This document shows positions 35,537 to 48,549 of a stretch of 64,000 nucleotides of DNA, one piece after another. Positions within the stretch are counted from its first letter, which is position 1. Each line of letters opens with the position of its first letter. Origin of the DNA: Crotophaga sulcirostris (taxonomy: Eukaryota; Chordata; Aves; Cuculiformes; Crotophagidae); contig VYZB01000381.1 in assembly GCA_013397455.1 (NCBI GenBank), positions 124,001-188,000 on the forward strand, given 5' to 3'. The translations under genes and the position numbers were made by a program. The notes under the pieces are model-generated. The model was not told the DNA's origin. It did no database searches and saw only the letters and a list, made by a program, of their open reading frames with translations.

Positions 35537-37756
35537 AATGCCTTAAAACATATTCTCAAATCTCACTTGGAGTAAATGTAGCTGATCATCATCATCAGAC
35601 CTCAAAATAAGGCTTGTCAGAGGATTTTTGCTTCAGTTTATATTAGTTAAATATTAGGTGGTGTCCCTCCCTTTGGCCATCACATTAAATAATTTGGCAG
35701 CAGCAGAGGATTGGTATTTTAAGATAGTAAAACGGCACTACACTCTGTTTAGTTGTGAAAGAATAAAGCACAGCCAAGGTGAGGGACCCAGTTCCTGCAG
35801 TGGGGACTGAACATGGTGGAGGTGATGACAGAGGACAGAGACTTTGCTGTCTCTTCTGCACACCTGGTGTTTCCTTGTTTGTGAACATTGTTACCTGTGG
35901 TGCAGGCTGTGTAATGGACACTAAACATTGCCTCTGATTTCTTCTAGCAGATTATTGTGACTAGGATGATGAGGGACCTGCAGACCACTCAATTTTTTGT
36001 TTGGTAACAATGTAGAGCTTTCATTTACTTCTGCTCTGTAGAGGAAGCCTGTGCAGGCACTCTATGTGAATCACACCTGAGATTGGTTTAAATGGATAAA
36101 GCTTTGTTAAGGCAGAGTTAAGATTTGCTGTTAGTGAAAGAATAGATAACAGTGATAAAGAATTGAAATAAAGTCAAGGCTTTTTTAATAAAGTTATTTC
36201 ATAAGATATAAAATATTAGAGGTAAGTGTTCAAGTGGTGCAGAGAGCTCTTGGAAAAAAATTATCTCCTCTGCTCTTCTGGGTGACTTGGGAGTTTTGTC
36301 TCTCTTGGATGGTATCCAAAATTTGTTTCTGTAAACATTGATAGTGAGTGATAGTGTTGACTTTCTGTTTTGTAATATCTTTTCCATTTTGCTTAATATA
36401 TATTTTAAAAATTTCTTACCAACAAAAATTTGTTATTATGCGGTAATTTTTTTGTTTAAAAAAGATCTACAAAAGTAGCAGGCTGTTCTTTAAGCAGTGT
36501 CTTTGTGAACTTGCATGGGAACAAATAAAACACCAGAGGTTTCTAGTTCTTGACCCTTCATAGAATACTAAATGCTGCTTAGAGCATGAGCAGGGGTTGT
36601 GCTGTCTTCGTCCATCTTGGCCTAACTCTTCGTGAACTGAGCTCCTCTGTGCCACAAACTTCCTTTTTTTTTTGTAACTGTTCTGGAGTGGGTTCCCTTT
36701 CCTGTATTCCTGCAAGCGTTCAGTGGAAAGCCACATGTGACAAATCGGTGTCTTTCTGAATCTGTTTCTCAGAGTTTTAGCTCTGAAGCTATTACAACAA
36801 AAAAATAATTTCCTGCAGTATTTCTTACATATTAATTCTACTTAATTCTGTGTGCGTTTGGAATGCTTCTTTCAAAGGCACTTGTAGTTTGTCTAAACTG
36901 ATTTTCAGAACTTTACAACTGGGTCATCCAGAGCCTCTGTACCACACTGGGTAGTTTGCAACATACTTGTGAGGGCTCTTCTCCTTAGAGCTCTATTCCT
37001 ATGTATCGCAGATTCCTTTGCACCTGTAGGAATCTTTCTGCAGAATCACACATTTTAATCCAGGCTTGGCTCTACTGGTAGCAGTTACAAGAGGAGGTGA
37101 GGAGCTGAAGTGCAAGAATCAAGGTTTGCAGCTGCCTGACTGTGCTTGGGCCCTGTTGTGTCCAGGTGAGTCACATTGCTGAGAGGAGTGAACTGTGAGG
37201 GGTATCAGAGTGGAGTCCAGGGTGGCCTTGACCTGGTAAGTTAGCAGAGGTGCAGTGCTCAGTGAAAGGCTGGGGAGGAAACCTGTAGAGCTTTGTTGTT
37301 GCTTTGTTGTTTTTTAAAGCTGCTTTCATTTAGAGGGTTTAAACTCACGTTTAGATGGATTGTGTTTTTTTGTCTGTGTAGTGTTTCCTTTATCTGTGTT
37401 TAGTTTTCTTTAGCTCACAACTGCCTTTACCCTGATCATACAAATTATGAAATCAGTATGCTGCTGGGCAGTATGCATGTGTTGCAGCAGATCTTTGCCC
37501 AGCACAGGAATTCCACCTTTACCCCTAATTCTGCTCTTGCCTCAGTTCTAATCAGGACTATCTCAGGAGATAACAGCAAATCTTCTGTTATTTGATTGCA
37601 AAGCTGATGTAACCTTTAGTCTATCTGGGAGACTGATTGGTGTAGCAGTGCCACAATAGCCCTATTTTATGAGCACCTAAGAGTGCCTTCGTCAGCGCGA
37701 TATAGTTACATTTTCCTATTCAGGTGTGGTCATACTGATTCCCTTTCCTGTGCAGG

Positions 37757-37982
37757 TCACAGTATCACAGTATCACAAGGTTGGAAAGGACCTCTGAGGT
37801 CATCGAGTCCAACCTATAACACAACACCAGCACCAACCCATCATCTAAACCATGGCACTGAGTGCCTCATCCAATCTCCCCTTAAACACCTCCAGGGCTG
37901 GCAACTCCACCACCTCCCTGGGCAGCACATTCCAATGGCCAATCACCCTTTCAGGGAAGAACTTCTTCCTAATGTCAAGATC
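37757..37982 (-). mobile_element. CR1 3' fragment, ATACTGTG-tail subfamily
   Basis: The reverse complement of the CR1 3' end, with tail TCACAGTATCACAGTATCAC at the low end and a break after CTTCCTAATGTCAAG. Confidence 0.93.
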
Positions 37983-40110
37983 AGATGTTAGAGAGAAGAT
38001 TTAGATCCAATGAAGTTAACAAACGCCAGCAAATACTTGTGAAACTTCTATATTTATCTTCCTTTGTCGTTGGCCTGTTGAGTTATCACACAACCAACTG
38101 ACCTTCCCTTGTCACATAACCCAGCACGTTGTGGCGTGGCGTCGTCTGTCCTGTCAGTCACACAGTCGGTATGCCAACCACTCATCATCTGACATGTAGA
38201 GATTCACACTGGGTCTTAAGAAAGCTGAAAGGTTAGGACTTGCTGGAAGGAGGAGAGGACTATAGGTGGTGCCTGGAACTTTGCAATTGGACTGGTTTAT
38301 TTGGAGTTTCTAATTTGTTCTTAGTAGTAACTCTGCTTGATGAAAGAGACTTGTAAAGAGCTTGGGTGTGGAGTTCCAGGGTTGAGAAAGGAAGCAAACA
38401 GCCCATCATCTTGCATGCTCTGAGCCACCCCAGCTTAGGGGCAGGGTGTGAGACCAAAAGCTAGAGTTTTGGGTCATGTGCGGTATTGGCATCTGAAGAT
38501 TTATTTATTCAAGTAGGGAACAGAAAAAGCACTGTGATACCTGGGGAAGAAGTGAAAACTATAAGGGGAAATGTTTTCTGAAATTCATCTACCTCCTTCA
38601 AAGAAAGACCATAGTCTGCTATGGTTTCATATCAAACTTATTCTATTCTACCTAACTGGTAAAGAAAAGGGCCTTTGTTTTCTAAAGAGAGCAAACTCCA
38701 GTTTTAGGAGTCACAAAAGACTTAATTGAGCTTTCTTCTATATGAATGCTAAACAGACATAGCTCAGTTAAAAACTAAAGTTGCACTAGCAAAAAAATGG
38801 TGGAATATAAATTTAAAATAGGTGTACCTGCTTTTAAAGTTCATTATCTTCTCCAGTGACCTTTTGGATAAAGATAGAACATTCTTTTATCATAAAATTC
38901 TTTATTTCCTTTCTGTCTATCTGATATTTTTTCTAGAGGTGGAGAGGAAATGGGCTTCTATCCCATAAAAACTTTTTCCTGTTCTGCACTGGTACAGAAC
39001 AGACACCTCTGAAAGATTTAACTGGAACCAGAGTAATGAGCATACCAACACACAAGGAATTTATTTAGGTTTTTGGAAGAGCTACTTTCAAATCCCAGCA
39101 AGGCTTTGTGTCAAATAGAAATTTAAGCATTCATTTCTCACATCCAAACAGATGTGTTGACCTTGGGCTATAATATGAATCCTTCTTATATGGGTCAGAG
39201 TGAACATTCAGTTATGTCAATAAAAGACACTACTTCCAAACTGGCCAGGTCAGGAATTTATCTGAAGCCTTAGGTTCAAATCCCTGTGCCAAGTCTTGTC
39301 ATGTGTGCAGTTTGAGCTTAAGTCTGTCTTGTCTTTGACTCTGCAGATTGTCGGTACATTCTGGAACTGGCACTTCTCCCTTCTGGTTTGATGAGAAAAT
39401 CCTCTCTCAACCTGAGTAATCTTGCTTAGCAGAAATTTATTTTTCTTCAAGAAGTCTCAGTGAATTAGCATTTCCCACAGGCAAAGATAATTCCTCAAGA
39501 AATTTTTGATTAATTATTTTCTCAGGTTTCTGTTCACAGCTTGGTGCTTAGTGTTTCCAGTTTTAACTTTGCCATTTAGTGGTAATAGGTGATTTTTTTC
39601 TGAAGTCTAGGGTAAAGTTATTGCAGCAAAGAAACTTTCAAGTGTTCCATGGACTTCAGAGGTCTGTGCTGTATTCCTTTCTCTCTGGCCGTGCTTCACT
39701 AGTTTTCTTGTTTGTATGCCTGCAACATCCTTGCAAAACGTGGAAGTGCTTCCCTTCTCATTCTGCAGAGACATGGGATAGAGAACTTAAGCAAGTACTT
39801 TTACTGTAGCTGAAAAGACACCTGAGCATGCTGTGTGATCACTGACCTGGAGTGGTGCGCACAGTGGAGTGAACCAGCTAACTGGGTTAGCACCACCTGT
39901 GTGTGCTGACTCTGGTTCATACTGGTACAGCAGTGCTGTGCCACGTACTGTGTCTGGTTTGGCAACCTGCAGCTCGGAGAGCTCTGCATCATTCTCTGCT
40001 ATGAGGTGTAAACTTGTCCTGGATGACTCGTCGGAGATCACACAGGAAGACACTGGCAGAGCAGGGACTCTATGTGAGTTTTCTCCTAAGCAGCAAGCCA
40101 CCCTTCTTTA

Positions 40111-40602
40111 GTACTGTGTACAGTTCTGGGCCCCTCAGTTTGGGAAAGATGTCAGGATACTGGAGGGTGTCCAGAGGAGAGCAATGAAGATGGTGAAGGG
40201 GCTGGAGCACAAGCCCTACAAGGAGCGACTGAGGGAGCTGGGGCTGTTTAGCCTGGAGAAGAGGAGGCTCAGGGGTGACCTTATTGCTCTCTACAACTGC
40301 CTAAAATGAGGTTGTAGTCAGGCAGGGGTTGGTCTCTTCTCTCAGGTGACCAGGGACAGAACTAGAGTTAGGAAAAAGTTCTTCCCTGAAAGGGTGATTG
40401 GCCATTGAAATGCGCTGCCCAGGGAGGTGGTGGAGTCGTCGACCCTGGAGGTGTTTAAGGGAAGACCGGATGAGGCACTGAGTGCCATGGTTTAGATGAT
40501 GGGTTGGTGTTAGTGTTGGGTTATAGGTTGGATTCGATGATCTCAGAGGTCCTTTCCAACCTTGTAATACTGCTATACTGTGATACTATGATACTGTGAT
40601 AA
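40111..40602 (+). mobile_element. CR1 fragment with end of ORF2
   Basis: This is the longest copy of the local subfamily. It includes the end of the reverse-transcriptase ORF (translated blocks such as [20 protein letters not shown] and [15 protein letters not shown]), then the shared 3' UTR and an ATACTGTG-type tail. The ORF is broken by stop codons and is a fossil. Confidence 0.93.
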
Positions 40603-42352
40603 GAAAAGGACCTGAGAGGCTGCAATAAGTGTCCTAGTTTGCACGTCCCTTGAGTTTGAGTGCTTGTGCCATTCCTGTTTGTTAAAATGCACTGATGTTT
40701 GATGACTTTTGACGACTGAGTTTTGTACCTATAACTATGGGGATTATATTTTTCACTTTCTCCAGCTGGAGGTGGTGCTGAAACTAAGCCTCAGCTACAA
40801 AACACCTTAACCTGTGAATATTTGAAAGCTACAGTTTTATTTCAGGTTTGCAAAGAGGCTGTGTTTGTGAATAGCTTTGTGCCATATTTTATAATTTATT
40901 TATTTATCTGAAGAGTGATTCCTTAGCATTTTTGGGGGATGAAAACGTTGCGGAGGGTGTAGGTATGAGAAGAAAATGGGAGGGCTGACATCTAGTGGTT
41001 AGTAATATAAATGCAAATAATTAATTACCTCTCCCGTCAAGATAATGAAAAGTAAGGCTAATAAATGGCCTGGAATTCACTTAGAATTTATAAAACTTGA
41101 AATTTAGAGATAATTTCTGATACGTGCAACTTCTTCTGTGTGCTGTCAGCCTCTGGTAAGCAGTGACTTTCTTGCTTGATGACTGATGCCAAAGTGTGAT
41201 TACTCTTAAGGCATTCTAATGTCTTCCTGATCGTATTTTCCACTAAATTGTTTGTTTCATTTGTTTTTAGGAATATTTTTACATGGTCATCCCTTTCCCA
41301 CAACCAGAATGACTTTAGGATCATATGGTTTTATGATTTTTTTTTTCTTTTTAGGTTGTTGGAGGGAGGTAGTTTCATGAATAACTCAGTTGTGAAGAAA
41401 AAACATTAGGAAAGAAACTGAGCTCAGCAAAGATCAGCTGTTTGCTTATGCTGAGAACCTAACTTTCTCATTTATTGCTCTTGGTGTTGAAAGAGCTGAC
41501 ATTGTTCACTTCCTCTGGGAAGCGTTTCTGTCATCCAGCCTAGGCCTTTGGTAGCTCAGGCAACGTTGTCAAATGAATTCTGTTTAAGGATACCGAATGG
41601 ATTCTGCCTATATGATACCAGGTGGAGCAAATGGGTAGTTTCAATAGATTATTTCTTCTTGTAATTTCCAAAGGCTTGTTTTCTAGGTTACTGGACCAGT
41701 GTAACTAATCTTGCTGCCACATACTTATGCACAAATTACAGCTGTCCAGTTGGCATCAAAAAGGAGCTGGATAAAAACCTCTGTTGCTCCTGAGCAGTGA
41801 TTGGCTTCTTGTGTAATACAATGCTATGATTTCTTGGAACACCAAGAAATGAGCTAGTGTATGGGCATACTTTTTTACATCTCAGTAACAAAAAATGTTG
41901 TGCGTTCCCACTGGCCTGGCAGGCTTCAGAGAGCATGGAAACAGACATTTCCTCAGGCTTGAGAAACGAGTAGGCTCCACTGGAATTAGATCAATCACTG
42001 TCTTGCCTGGCTTCCTGGGAAGTCGCAAGTGTATTCACTTGCCCATCCGTTATCGTATGAAGTTGGTTAAGTTTTCTGGGTCAAGTTTAGACTCGTGGTC
42101 ACTGCAGTTAACTCAGAACTTAAAAGTATTACAGCAAATTCTGTCTTCCAGAAAGCTTTTGGGATGTGTGGTATATAAATACATATGTATCTATGGAAAA
42201 TTGTGGGAAAAAAGATAGCATTTAATACCTAGGAAAAGCAGGAGCTGTGTCAGTCTTTCAGGCCTCACGAGTCTTTAATTGGGCCTTAGCTACATCCAGA
42301 GGACTCTGCCCAGCTTTGTTTCCTCTCAGTTCTTTAAGGGTGCAGGTTCTTT

Positions 42353-42636
42353 TCAGGTGACCAGTGACAGAACTAGAGGACATGGACTCCAGCTTCATCA
42401 GAGAAAGTTTAGGCTTGATGTTAGGAAAAAGTTCTTCCCTGAAAGGGTGATTGGCCATTGAAATGCGCTGCCTGGGGAGGTGGTGGAGTCACCAACCCTG
42501 GAGGTGTTGGAGAGGAGATTGGATGAGGCACTGAGTGCCATGGTTTAGATGATGGGTTGGTGTTAGTGTTGGGTTATAGGTTGGACTTGATGATCTCAGA
42601 GGTCCTTTCCAACCTTGTAATACTGTGATACTGTGA
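42353..42636 (+). mobile_element. CR1 3' fragment, ATACTGTG-tail subfamily
   Basis: It runs from AGGTGACCAGTGACAGAACT through GTTAGGAAAAAGTTCTTCCC and TGGTTTAGATGATGGGTTGG to the tail AATACTGTGATACTGTGA. Confidence 0.93.
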
Positions 42637-43244
42637 AATAGAGAGAGGAAGATCAAGGGGTGTGTGGCACGTGTGCTGTGTGTGTTAGTAACAGCTGTGG
42701 GGGCTGAAAGGAGAAGGAAGGAAACAGGTGAAATCCCTTGTGCTCAGAGGAAGTCAGCATGTGGCTGGATGCTAGTGAATGACAGATATTTCCTTTAAAA
42801 CTCTGTGCTCATACTGTCAGAAAGGGGTAGGTTCGTCACTGTTCGACACTTCTTTTATGAAGGTATAAGGTGAGCTTGTTTGGATGCAAGTCTTGTCGAG
42901 AAGTGCATGCTACAGCAGGGACAAAGCCCAGTGCCATCACTGAATTCCTCTGAAGCAGGGAGTGTTATGAACAGGAGTTGCACGCAGGGGAGAACAGCAG
43001 AGGAATTTTTCCAGAATTTCAGGAGTTATAGCTAGTGGGATATGACAGAAACCACGCTGAATTTATCTTCAATGCTCTAACAGCTAGCAGAACTTCTTCA
43101 CAAGGTATGCCTATTGTATTATGACTTCTGCACATATTTTTCAACTATGGTATGTGATATGACAGCAATTACAGGTGAAGCCACACCAGCGGCAGTGAGT
43201 CAGGCCTCTTAGGCCTACAGTGGCAGTGAACTTTCTCCAGTACT

Positions 43245-43810
43245 CTTCAAGTATAAAAGTGTGAGAAATGCCTTACTGTGTCGAACTATGGCCCACCTAG
43301 AGTAGCATTTCTGCCTCGGATAGTAGCTGCAGGCAATACTATGTGGGGCTAGAACATGATCCTGGCCATTTCATGTTGTGCATTCCCCTCATTCCTTCCC
43401 AGCATCCCCAGTCATTGGATTAGGATTGTTAGCAGGTATACTTGTGCCTATTCCTGTACCTGTTTTGGAACTCCTGTCCATAAATTAATCCTCTTTGTAT
43501 AAGCTGCTGTTTTTGTTTACCCTGCTGATATTATCAGTCTCCTCAGTCCCACAAGACCAGAAATTCACTACCTGCTGTGTTTGGAAAGGAAAGTTATTGC
43601 TTCTGTCCATGTTAATCGTATCTTGCACATAGTTCGAGTGAGTGCCCTACTTCTAATATTGCAAAGTTTGGTAAATAACAGGCCTGCACTCACTTTCTCT
43701 TCATGATTTTGTAATTCTCAGTTGTATCTCCCTCAGCCCGCGTGTCTCCAAATTAAGGGGAGAAATCTCTCCTCGTAATGCAGTTGCTTCATCCCCTAAA
43801 TCCCTCTTGT
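43245..43810 (-). mobile_element. ancient amniote CR1 fragment
   Basis: On plus, the blocks GCCTTACTGTGTCGAACTAT, TGGCCCACCTAGAGTAGC, CTTCATGATTTTGTAATTCT and GAGAAATCTCTCCTCGTAAT follow the order of an old CR1 3' region common in turtles and crocodilians (consensus recalled from memory). It is heavily diverged from the young copies nearby. Confidence 0.65.
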
Positions 43811-45368
43811 ACAATTCACATGCTTGCATGAAACAAGTGCTTAAATGTGGCTACAAATCATTTTCTCAGTAGCTGCATTTTCCAGCTGTCTGTCACAAGG
43901 CAGAGTGGCTGCCCAGATAAAGCAGCCAGAGTGATCACAGCATAACTTGTTTGTTTGTTTGTTTTGAGCACCTTCTATTTGACCTTTTTTAAAGCTGTAA
44001 CAAGCAGATTCCAAGAACACTTGTGGGTTGAGCTGCAGCAGCTTTCTGTTTGCGGATGGAGACTGGCCAATTCACAGCCATTCCTATGGATGTCTAGCTT
44101 TTTCTTGGCCTCAAACCAGCTGGTACAAAGGGACAGATCCTCACTAGTTGCATATTGAGTTTCTGGGAATTTGGGTTTCAGTGCTGGCCGGTCGCCTATT
44201 TGTAGTTTTTGTGGTCATTTTTTCCTGTCTCAGCGCTGAATGCATAGAGTCATTTTTTTTCACTTCTTTTAACTTCTTTTCTTTAACTTCTTCTTGCTGT
44301 GTGTTGTATGTCACAGGATGAGCATGTGGTCAGCTGCAGGGCAGATACAGGTAGCAGCCACACTTGGAGGCACTTGCCCTGTTTTTGGCCAGGACACTGG
44401 TGCCCTCCACCTTGAGAAGTGGTTCTTTAGAGGAAGTTGATGCTGCAGGCAGCTTCTATCAGTCTTTAAAAAGGGTTGAGGTTACTTTCAGGTGGTGTGG
44501 TTATGATAAAACTAGTTCTTCTATGTTACTATTCGTGACTTCTGGCAGTTTATTATAGATTAGGTTGTCTTGGTTTATTGAAAATAATCCAGGTATCATT
44601 TTTAATCATAAATTGAGGAATTATTTCTTTCACAGGTGACTGAGTAGCTCTTCTTGGGACCCATGTTCAGCAAAGATCCTTTTCTCAATTTTAAGTCCTG
44701 TAACTGATGTAACTGGATAGTGATGGGAAATGTTTATTATGTTGGCAGGAATTAAAAGGTGTAAAAGAAAAGATAACTAAGACTAAAACTTGGTCTAACT
44801 AAAGATGCATGACTATGTAGTCCGGTAAGCAGAAGACTGCAAAGAGAGTATTTGCTATATTTTTTCTCTTTAAAAAAGCGAAGTTTTAAAAAAAGGAATA
44901 AGAGGAAGTGTTGCTTTTAGGTACAGTTCAGCAATAGTCACTGAATGTGTCCAGCTTCATTCATCTTATTGCTGATTTCACCATATTCATGTGGGAATAG
45001 TGTGAGCTACAACAGTTTGGTGTGGCAGTGACCCTAATTGTTTAGGGCACATTTTCTCTTGCAGGTTCTATACACAGAGTGCTATGAAACATGCAGCACC
45101 TTTTATGGATACATTCTGTATTGGAGTGTTTTCTTGTCTCTTAGTAAGAATAACACTTCCCAGAGTCGATCTTCCACATCTCTAGCTGCTATATTTTCAT
45201 TACCAAGAATGTAACCTTGTTCATCCTTTGCATCAGGTGGTGTCCTGGGAACTTCATAGGTCAAACTAAGCAGTGACTCCATACCAGAATAAACTCGAAC
45301 AAACACATACGTAGTTTGTTCACCCCTGATCTCTCATCTCTTGTTCTCAAAACACTTATGAACAGGAG

Positions 45369-45420
45369 CTAAATTTGCTACTATAAACTTATCTCAGGAT
45401 CTAAATTTGCTACTATAAAC
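45369..45420. repeat. 32-bp spaced direct duplication
   Basis: CTAAATTTGCTACTATAAAC occurs exactly at 45369-45388 and 45401-45420. It is a local tandem duplication of a 32-bp unit. Confidence 0.95.
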
Positions 45421-46552
45421 CACGGACTCAGTGGAGGTACTGTTTTTGTAGTGAATGGTAATCTCCCTTCCACAAACACTTGTTGTTTCCCTCTAGTGTT
45501 TATCTATCCCTTTTTCATTAACAGAAGCACGCAACATTCCTCCTTTACAGGTACTAGCTGCTTTTTCTCTTCAATGCTTTACCGATGTCTGTCTAAGTAA
45601 ATGCAGAATTCTTGTTCTCATATGTACACATCTGTGTTCAGAAAGTATTTCTGTTCAGGAAGGCTTTTTTTTTTCCTTTTTTTCAGCTAGCACGTTTGGT
45701 CTAACAAAAACTATTACACTGGTCTACAAACTCAGAATAATTTGCAGCTACAGCAGTGCTAATGATGGAAGGAAAAAAGTGACTAAGGGCAACTGCTCCC
45801 TCTGCTGTGTAAGCCTCCTGCCAGAAGCCTTGCACGTGCAGTATTCATCCAGCTTTGTTTTTCCTGTGACACAGTTATGTTGTTGAGTGTTGAATCCTTG
45901 TGCATAGTAGAAATTTTAAGAATCCCTGGGCTTTCGACAAAAGCCACTAATTTCTTAGTCACATTGGTGAAAAAGAATCACATTTTAATATTTATAAATA
46001 TTAGCATAAAAATGAAAACACTTGTAACAATAAAATAAGTATAAAGTATTCAAATCCCATGAGGTGTCACAATTATGTGTCTTTCAGATATGTTCTTTCT
46101 AAGATTTTGGTTTTTTGGAGTGACACTACCCAAGGAAATGTTTGATTGAAACGAAAATGGAAACATGCATTGCTTTCAACAGTTTTTCGTGTACAGTAAA
46201 TTAGCTTACTGCTACTGGGGCACCTTCTGTGTAGCGCAGATGACAGTGTTAATAAAATTCCTCACTGGCCTCTATGTATAGGCAGAACTAATAGGACTAC
46301 AAGGTTGTGATGGCTTAAAAAGTTGAATCTGGGTCGCTGCTGAACGCTTACATGCATATAAAGTACATAGAGAGGTGTCAGCCAGAGTACACAAATACGT
46401 GGAACAGTACATAGCCATTGGTTAAAAGTGTGATGAAATAATGTGTTCTAAGAAGTACCTCTTGTTTCTCTTCTCCTTAGCCCACATCATGGAGCTTTCT
46501 GCCTACAAAAAGCAATATATCTTGAAGGAGGAAGTCTAAAGTCCAGTGGAGA

Positions 46553-47091
46553 GTCACAGAATCACAGAAATGTTGAGGTTGGAAGGGACATTTAGAGATC
46601 ATCTAGTCCAAGCTCCCTACTAATGTTCAGCCAGCATTCCTAGATCCCTTTCTTCAGAGTGGTTTTCCAGCTAGTCAGCCCGTAACCTGTACTGGTGTAT
46701 GGATTATTCCACCCTAGTGCAGGATTTGGCATTTCACTTTTGAATTTCATAAGGTACTTATTGTCCACTTCTTAAGACCATCAGGATCCCTCTGATGGCA
46801 GCACAACCATCTGGTGTGTCAGCTACTCCTCATAATTTTTTACTATCTGAAATACTGCTAAGGGTGCACTCTGTCCCGTTGTCCAGACCATTGATGATGA
46901 TGTTAAATACTATTGGCCTCAGTATCGACCCCTGGTGGTGATAAACATTAGTGACAATTCTCCAGCTGGACTTTGTGGAATTGATCACTGCTCTTTGAGC
47001 CTGACAGTTCAGCAAGTTTTCAGTCAACCTCTCAATCCATTTATCCAGCCTGTGCTACATCAGTTTCTAAGGAACTTCAAAGACTTAGTAA
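46553..47091 (-). mobile_element. CR1 fragment, older subfamily with long 3' region
   Basis: The low end has GTCACAGAATCACAG, GAGGTTGGAAGGGACATT and ATCATCTAGTCCAAGCTCCC, which is a CR1 tail in reverse. It continues through AATACTATTGGCCTCAGTAT and CGACCCCTGGTGGTG, which match the longer 3' region of older avian CR1 families. It is more diverged than the ATACTGTG copies. Confidence 0.82.
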
Positions 47092-47282
47092 AAAAATGCT
47101 AAGTGTGAATAGGAAAGTGAATCCTCATTCTTGTAAGATCTATAATGTGTTTATTGGATGGACTGTAACAAAGTGTTTCTGCTGAATTACTATGATTTTC
47201 ACTTTACTGAGAAAGTCACAATTCCTACTTTGCTATTTCTACAATGAGGGCAGTATCAGGTTTATTTTGTTATGAAGAGACA

Positions 47283-47338
47283 ATATATATATTATATTAT
47301 ATATATATGGTCAATATATATATATATATGGTCAATAT
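47283..47338. repeat. AT microsatellite with duplicated ATGGTCAATAT block
   Basis: TA-repeat tracts are separated by two copies of TATGGTCAATAT. This looks like slippage and is unstable sequence. Confidence 0.85.
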
Positions 47339-48339
47339 TCCCTGCACAGCTGATTCAGTAAAAGTGGGAGTTCTACTGCCATATAACTTATTTGGTTATT
47401 TGTAGTTCATGTAGTTATTCTGCCATCAAGATCAAACAACCTATTTTGTGTGTCAATTTCTTCTCTGCAAAAGAGGATAAAGGGTATTGGGCAGTTTTTG
47501 TAGGGTGGTTTGAGAGCTGTAACTGTGAGCACAAGCTAACACAGCAGTACTCTCCTTTGAGGCTGAATGCTCAGCATGATGCGGGACTAAAGTTGCTGGC
47601 TAAGTGATGGTGGGATTTAGGAGCGTATGACAGTCAAAAATAATGACATTTGTGATTTTACACAGATTTATGTGATTTATTCTGTTTATTTCTGTGTTTT
47701 TTCCCATGGGGGAAAATCAGGCAATTGCTTTTTCCAGTGCTGAGATATGAGCTACAAAGCTGATTCTGATGAAAAATTACCTTATGATCTCTTGATGAAT
47801 GACCAAAACAGGTACCAAAATTCAGGTTATTTTCAAGTTTTTTTTCTGTGGAATGATTTTTAAATGCCTGATTTTGAACTTGGTTTTAATCAATTATTTA
47901 AGTAATATGCTAAATAAAAAAAGCACTTGATTGACTTTACATCTGTTTTACCTTTATAGTTCTTATTTGTTTTTCTAAAAATAGATTCATATTCACTGTA
48001 AACAACTCAATTGGTAGATTTGACTCTGATTTTGTCAGGTTTGTTGGCATTCCTTGTCTCCTGAAGCCATTACAGATAACAGTGCACTTCATGTGGTACT
48101 GCCTAATAAAAAACTCTGCTTTTTTTCCAGAAGCATCAGATCTCCTGTGTGTGTTGTAAAGTCCTCTTCTGTGCGAGTGCGTATGGATTCTATAGGTATT
48201 TATGGATGTGGGGGTAGAAACAAGGCAGTAAGTCAAATTGGGGAAAAAGCGTGTGCTGAGAGGTCACGTCTGAAAGTGTCACAAAATCTGATAAGCTCCA
48301 GAGGTTAGTAATGCTGTTGAGTCCACAAACATGGATATA

Positions 48340-48549
48340 TTAGGAAAAAGTTCTTCCCTGAAAGGGTGATTGGCTATTGGGATGCGCTACCCGGGGAGGT
48401 GGTGGAGTCACCAACCCTGGAGGTGTTTAAGAGGAGATTGGATGAGGCACTGAGTGCCATGGTTTAGATGATGGGTTGGTGTTGGTGTTGGGTTATAGGT
48501 TGGACTCGATGATCTCAGAGGTCCTTTCCAATCTTGTGATACTGTGATA
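48340..48549 (+). mobile_element. CR1 3' fragment, ATACTGTG-tail subfamily
   Basis: It starts TTAGGAAAAAGTTCTTCCCT and ends TCTTGTGATACTGTGATA, with all intermediate blocks of the local subfamily. Confidence 0.93.

Larger units (their letters stand above)
33916..43244. other. non-coding DNA upstream of VASH1, part 1
   Basis: Apart from the CR1 copies and the small tandem repeat listed separately, no gene is supported. Open frames are below about 140 codons and have no exon structure or homology that I recognise. Confidence 0.55.

Noticed and set aside
40111..40602. A possible functional reverse transcriptase
   Set aside because: Only the last part of CR1 ORF2 is present and stop codons interrupt it.
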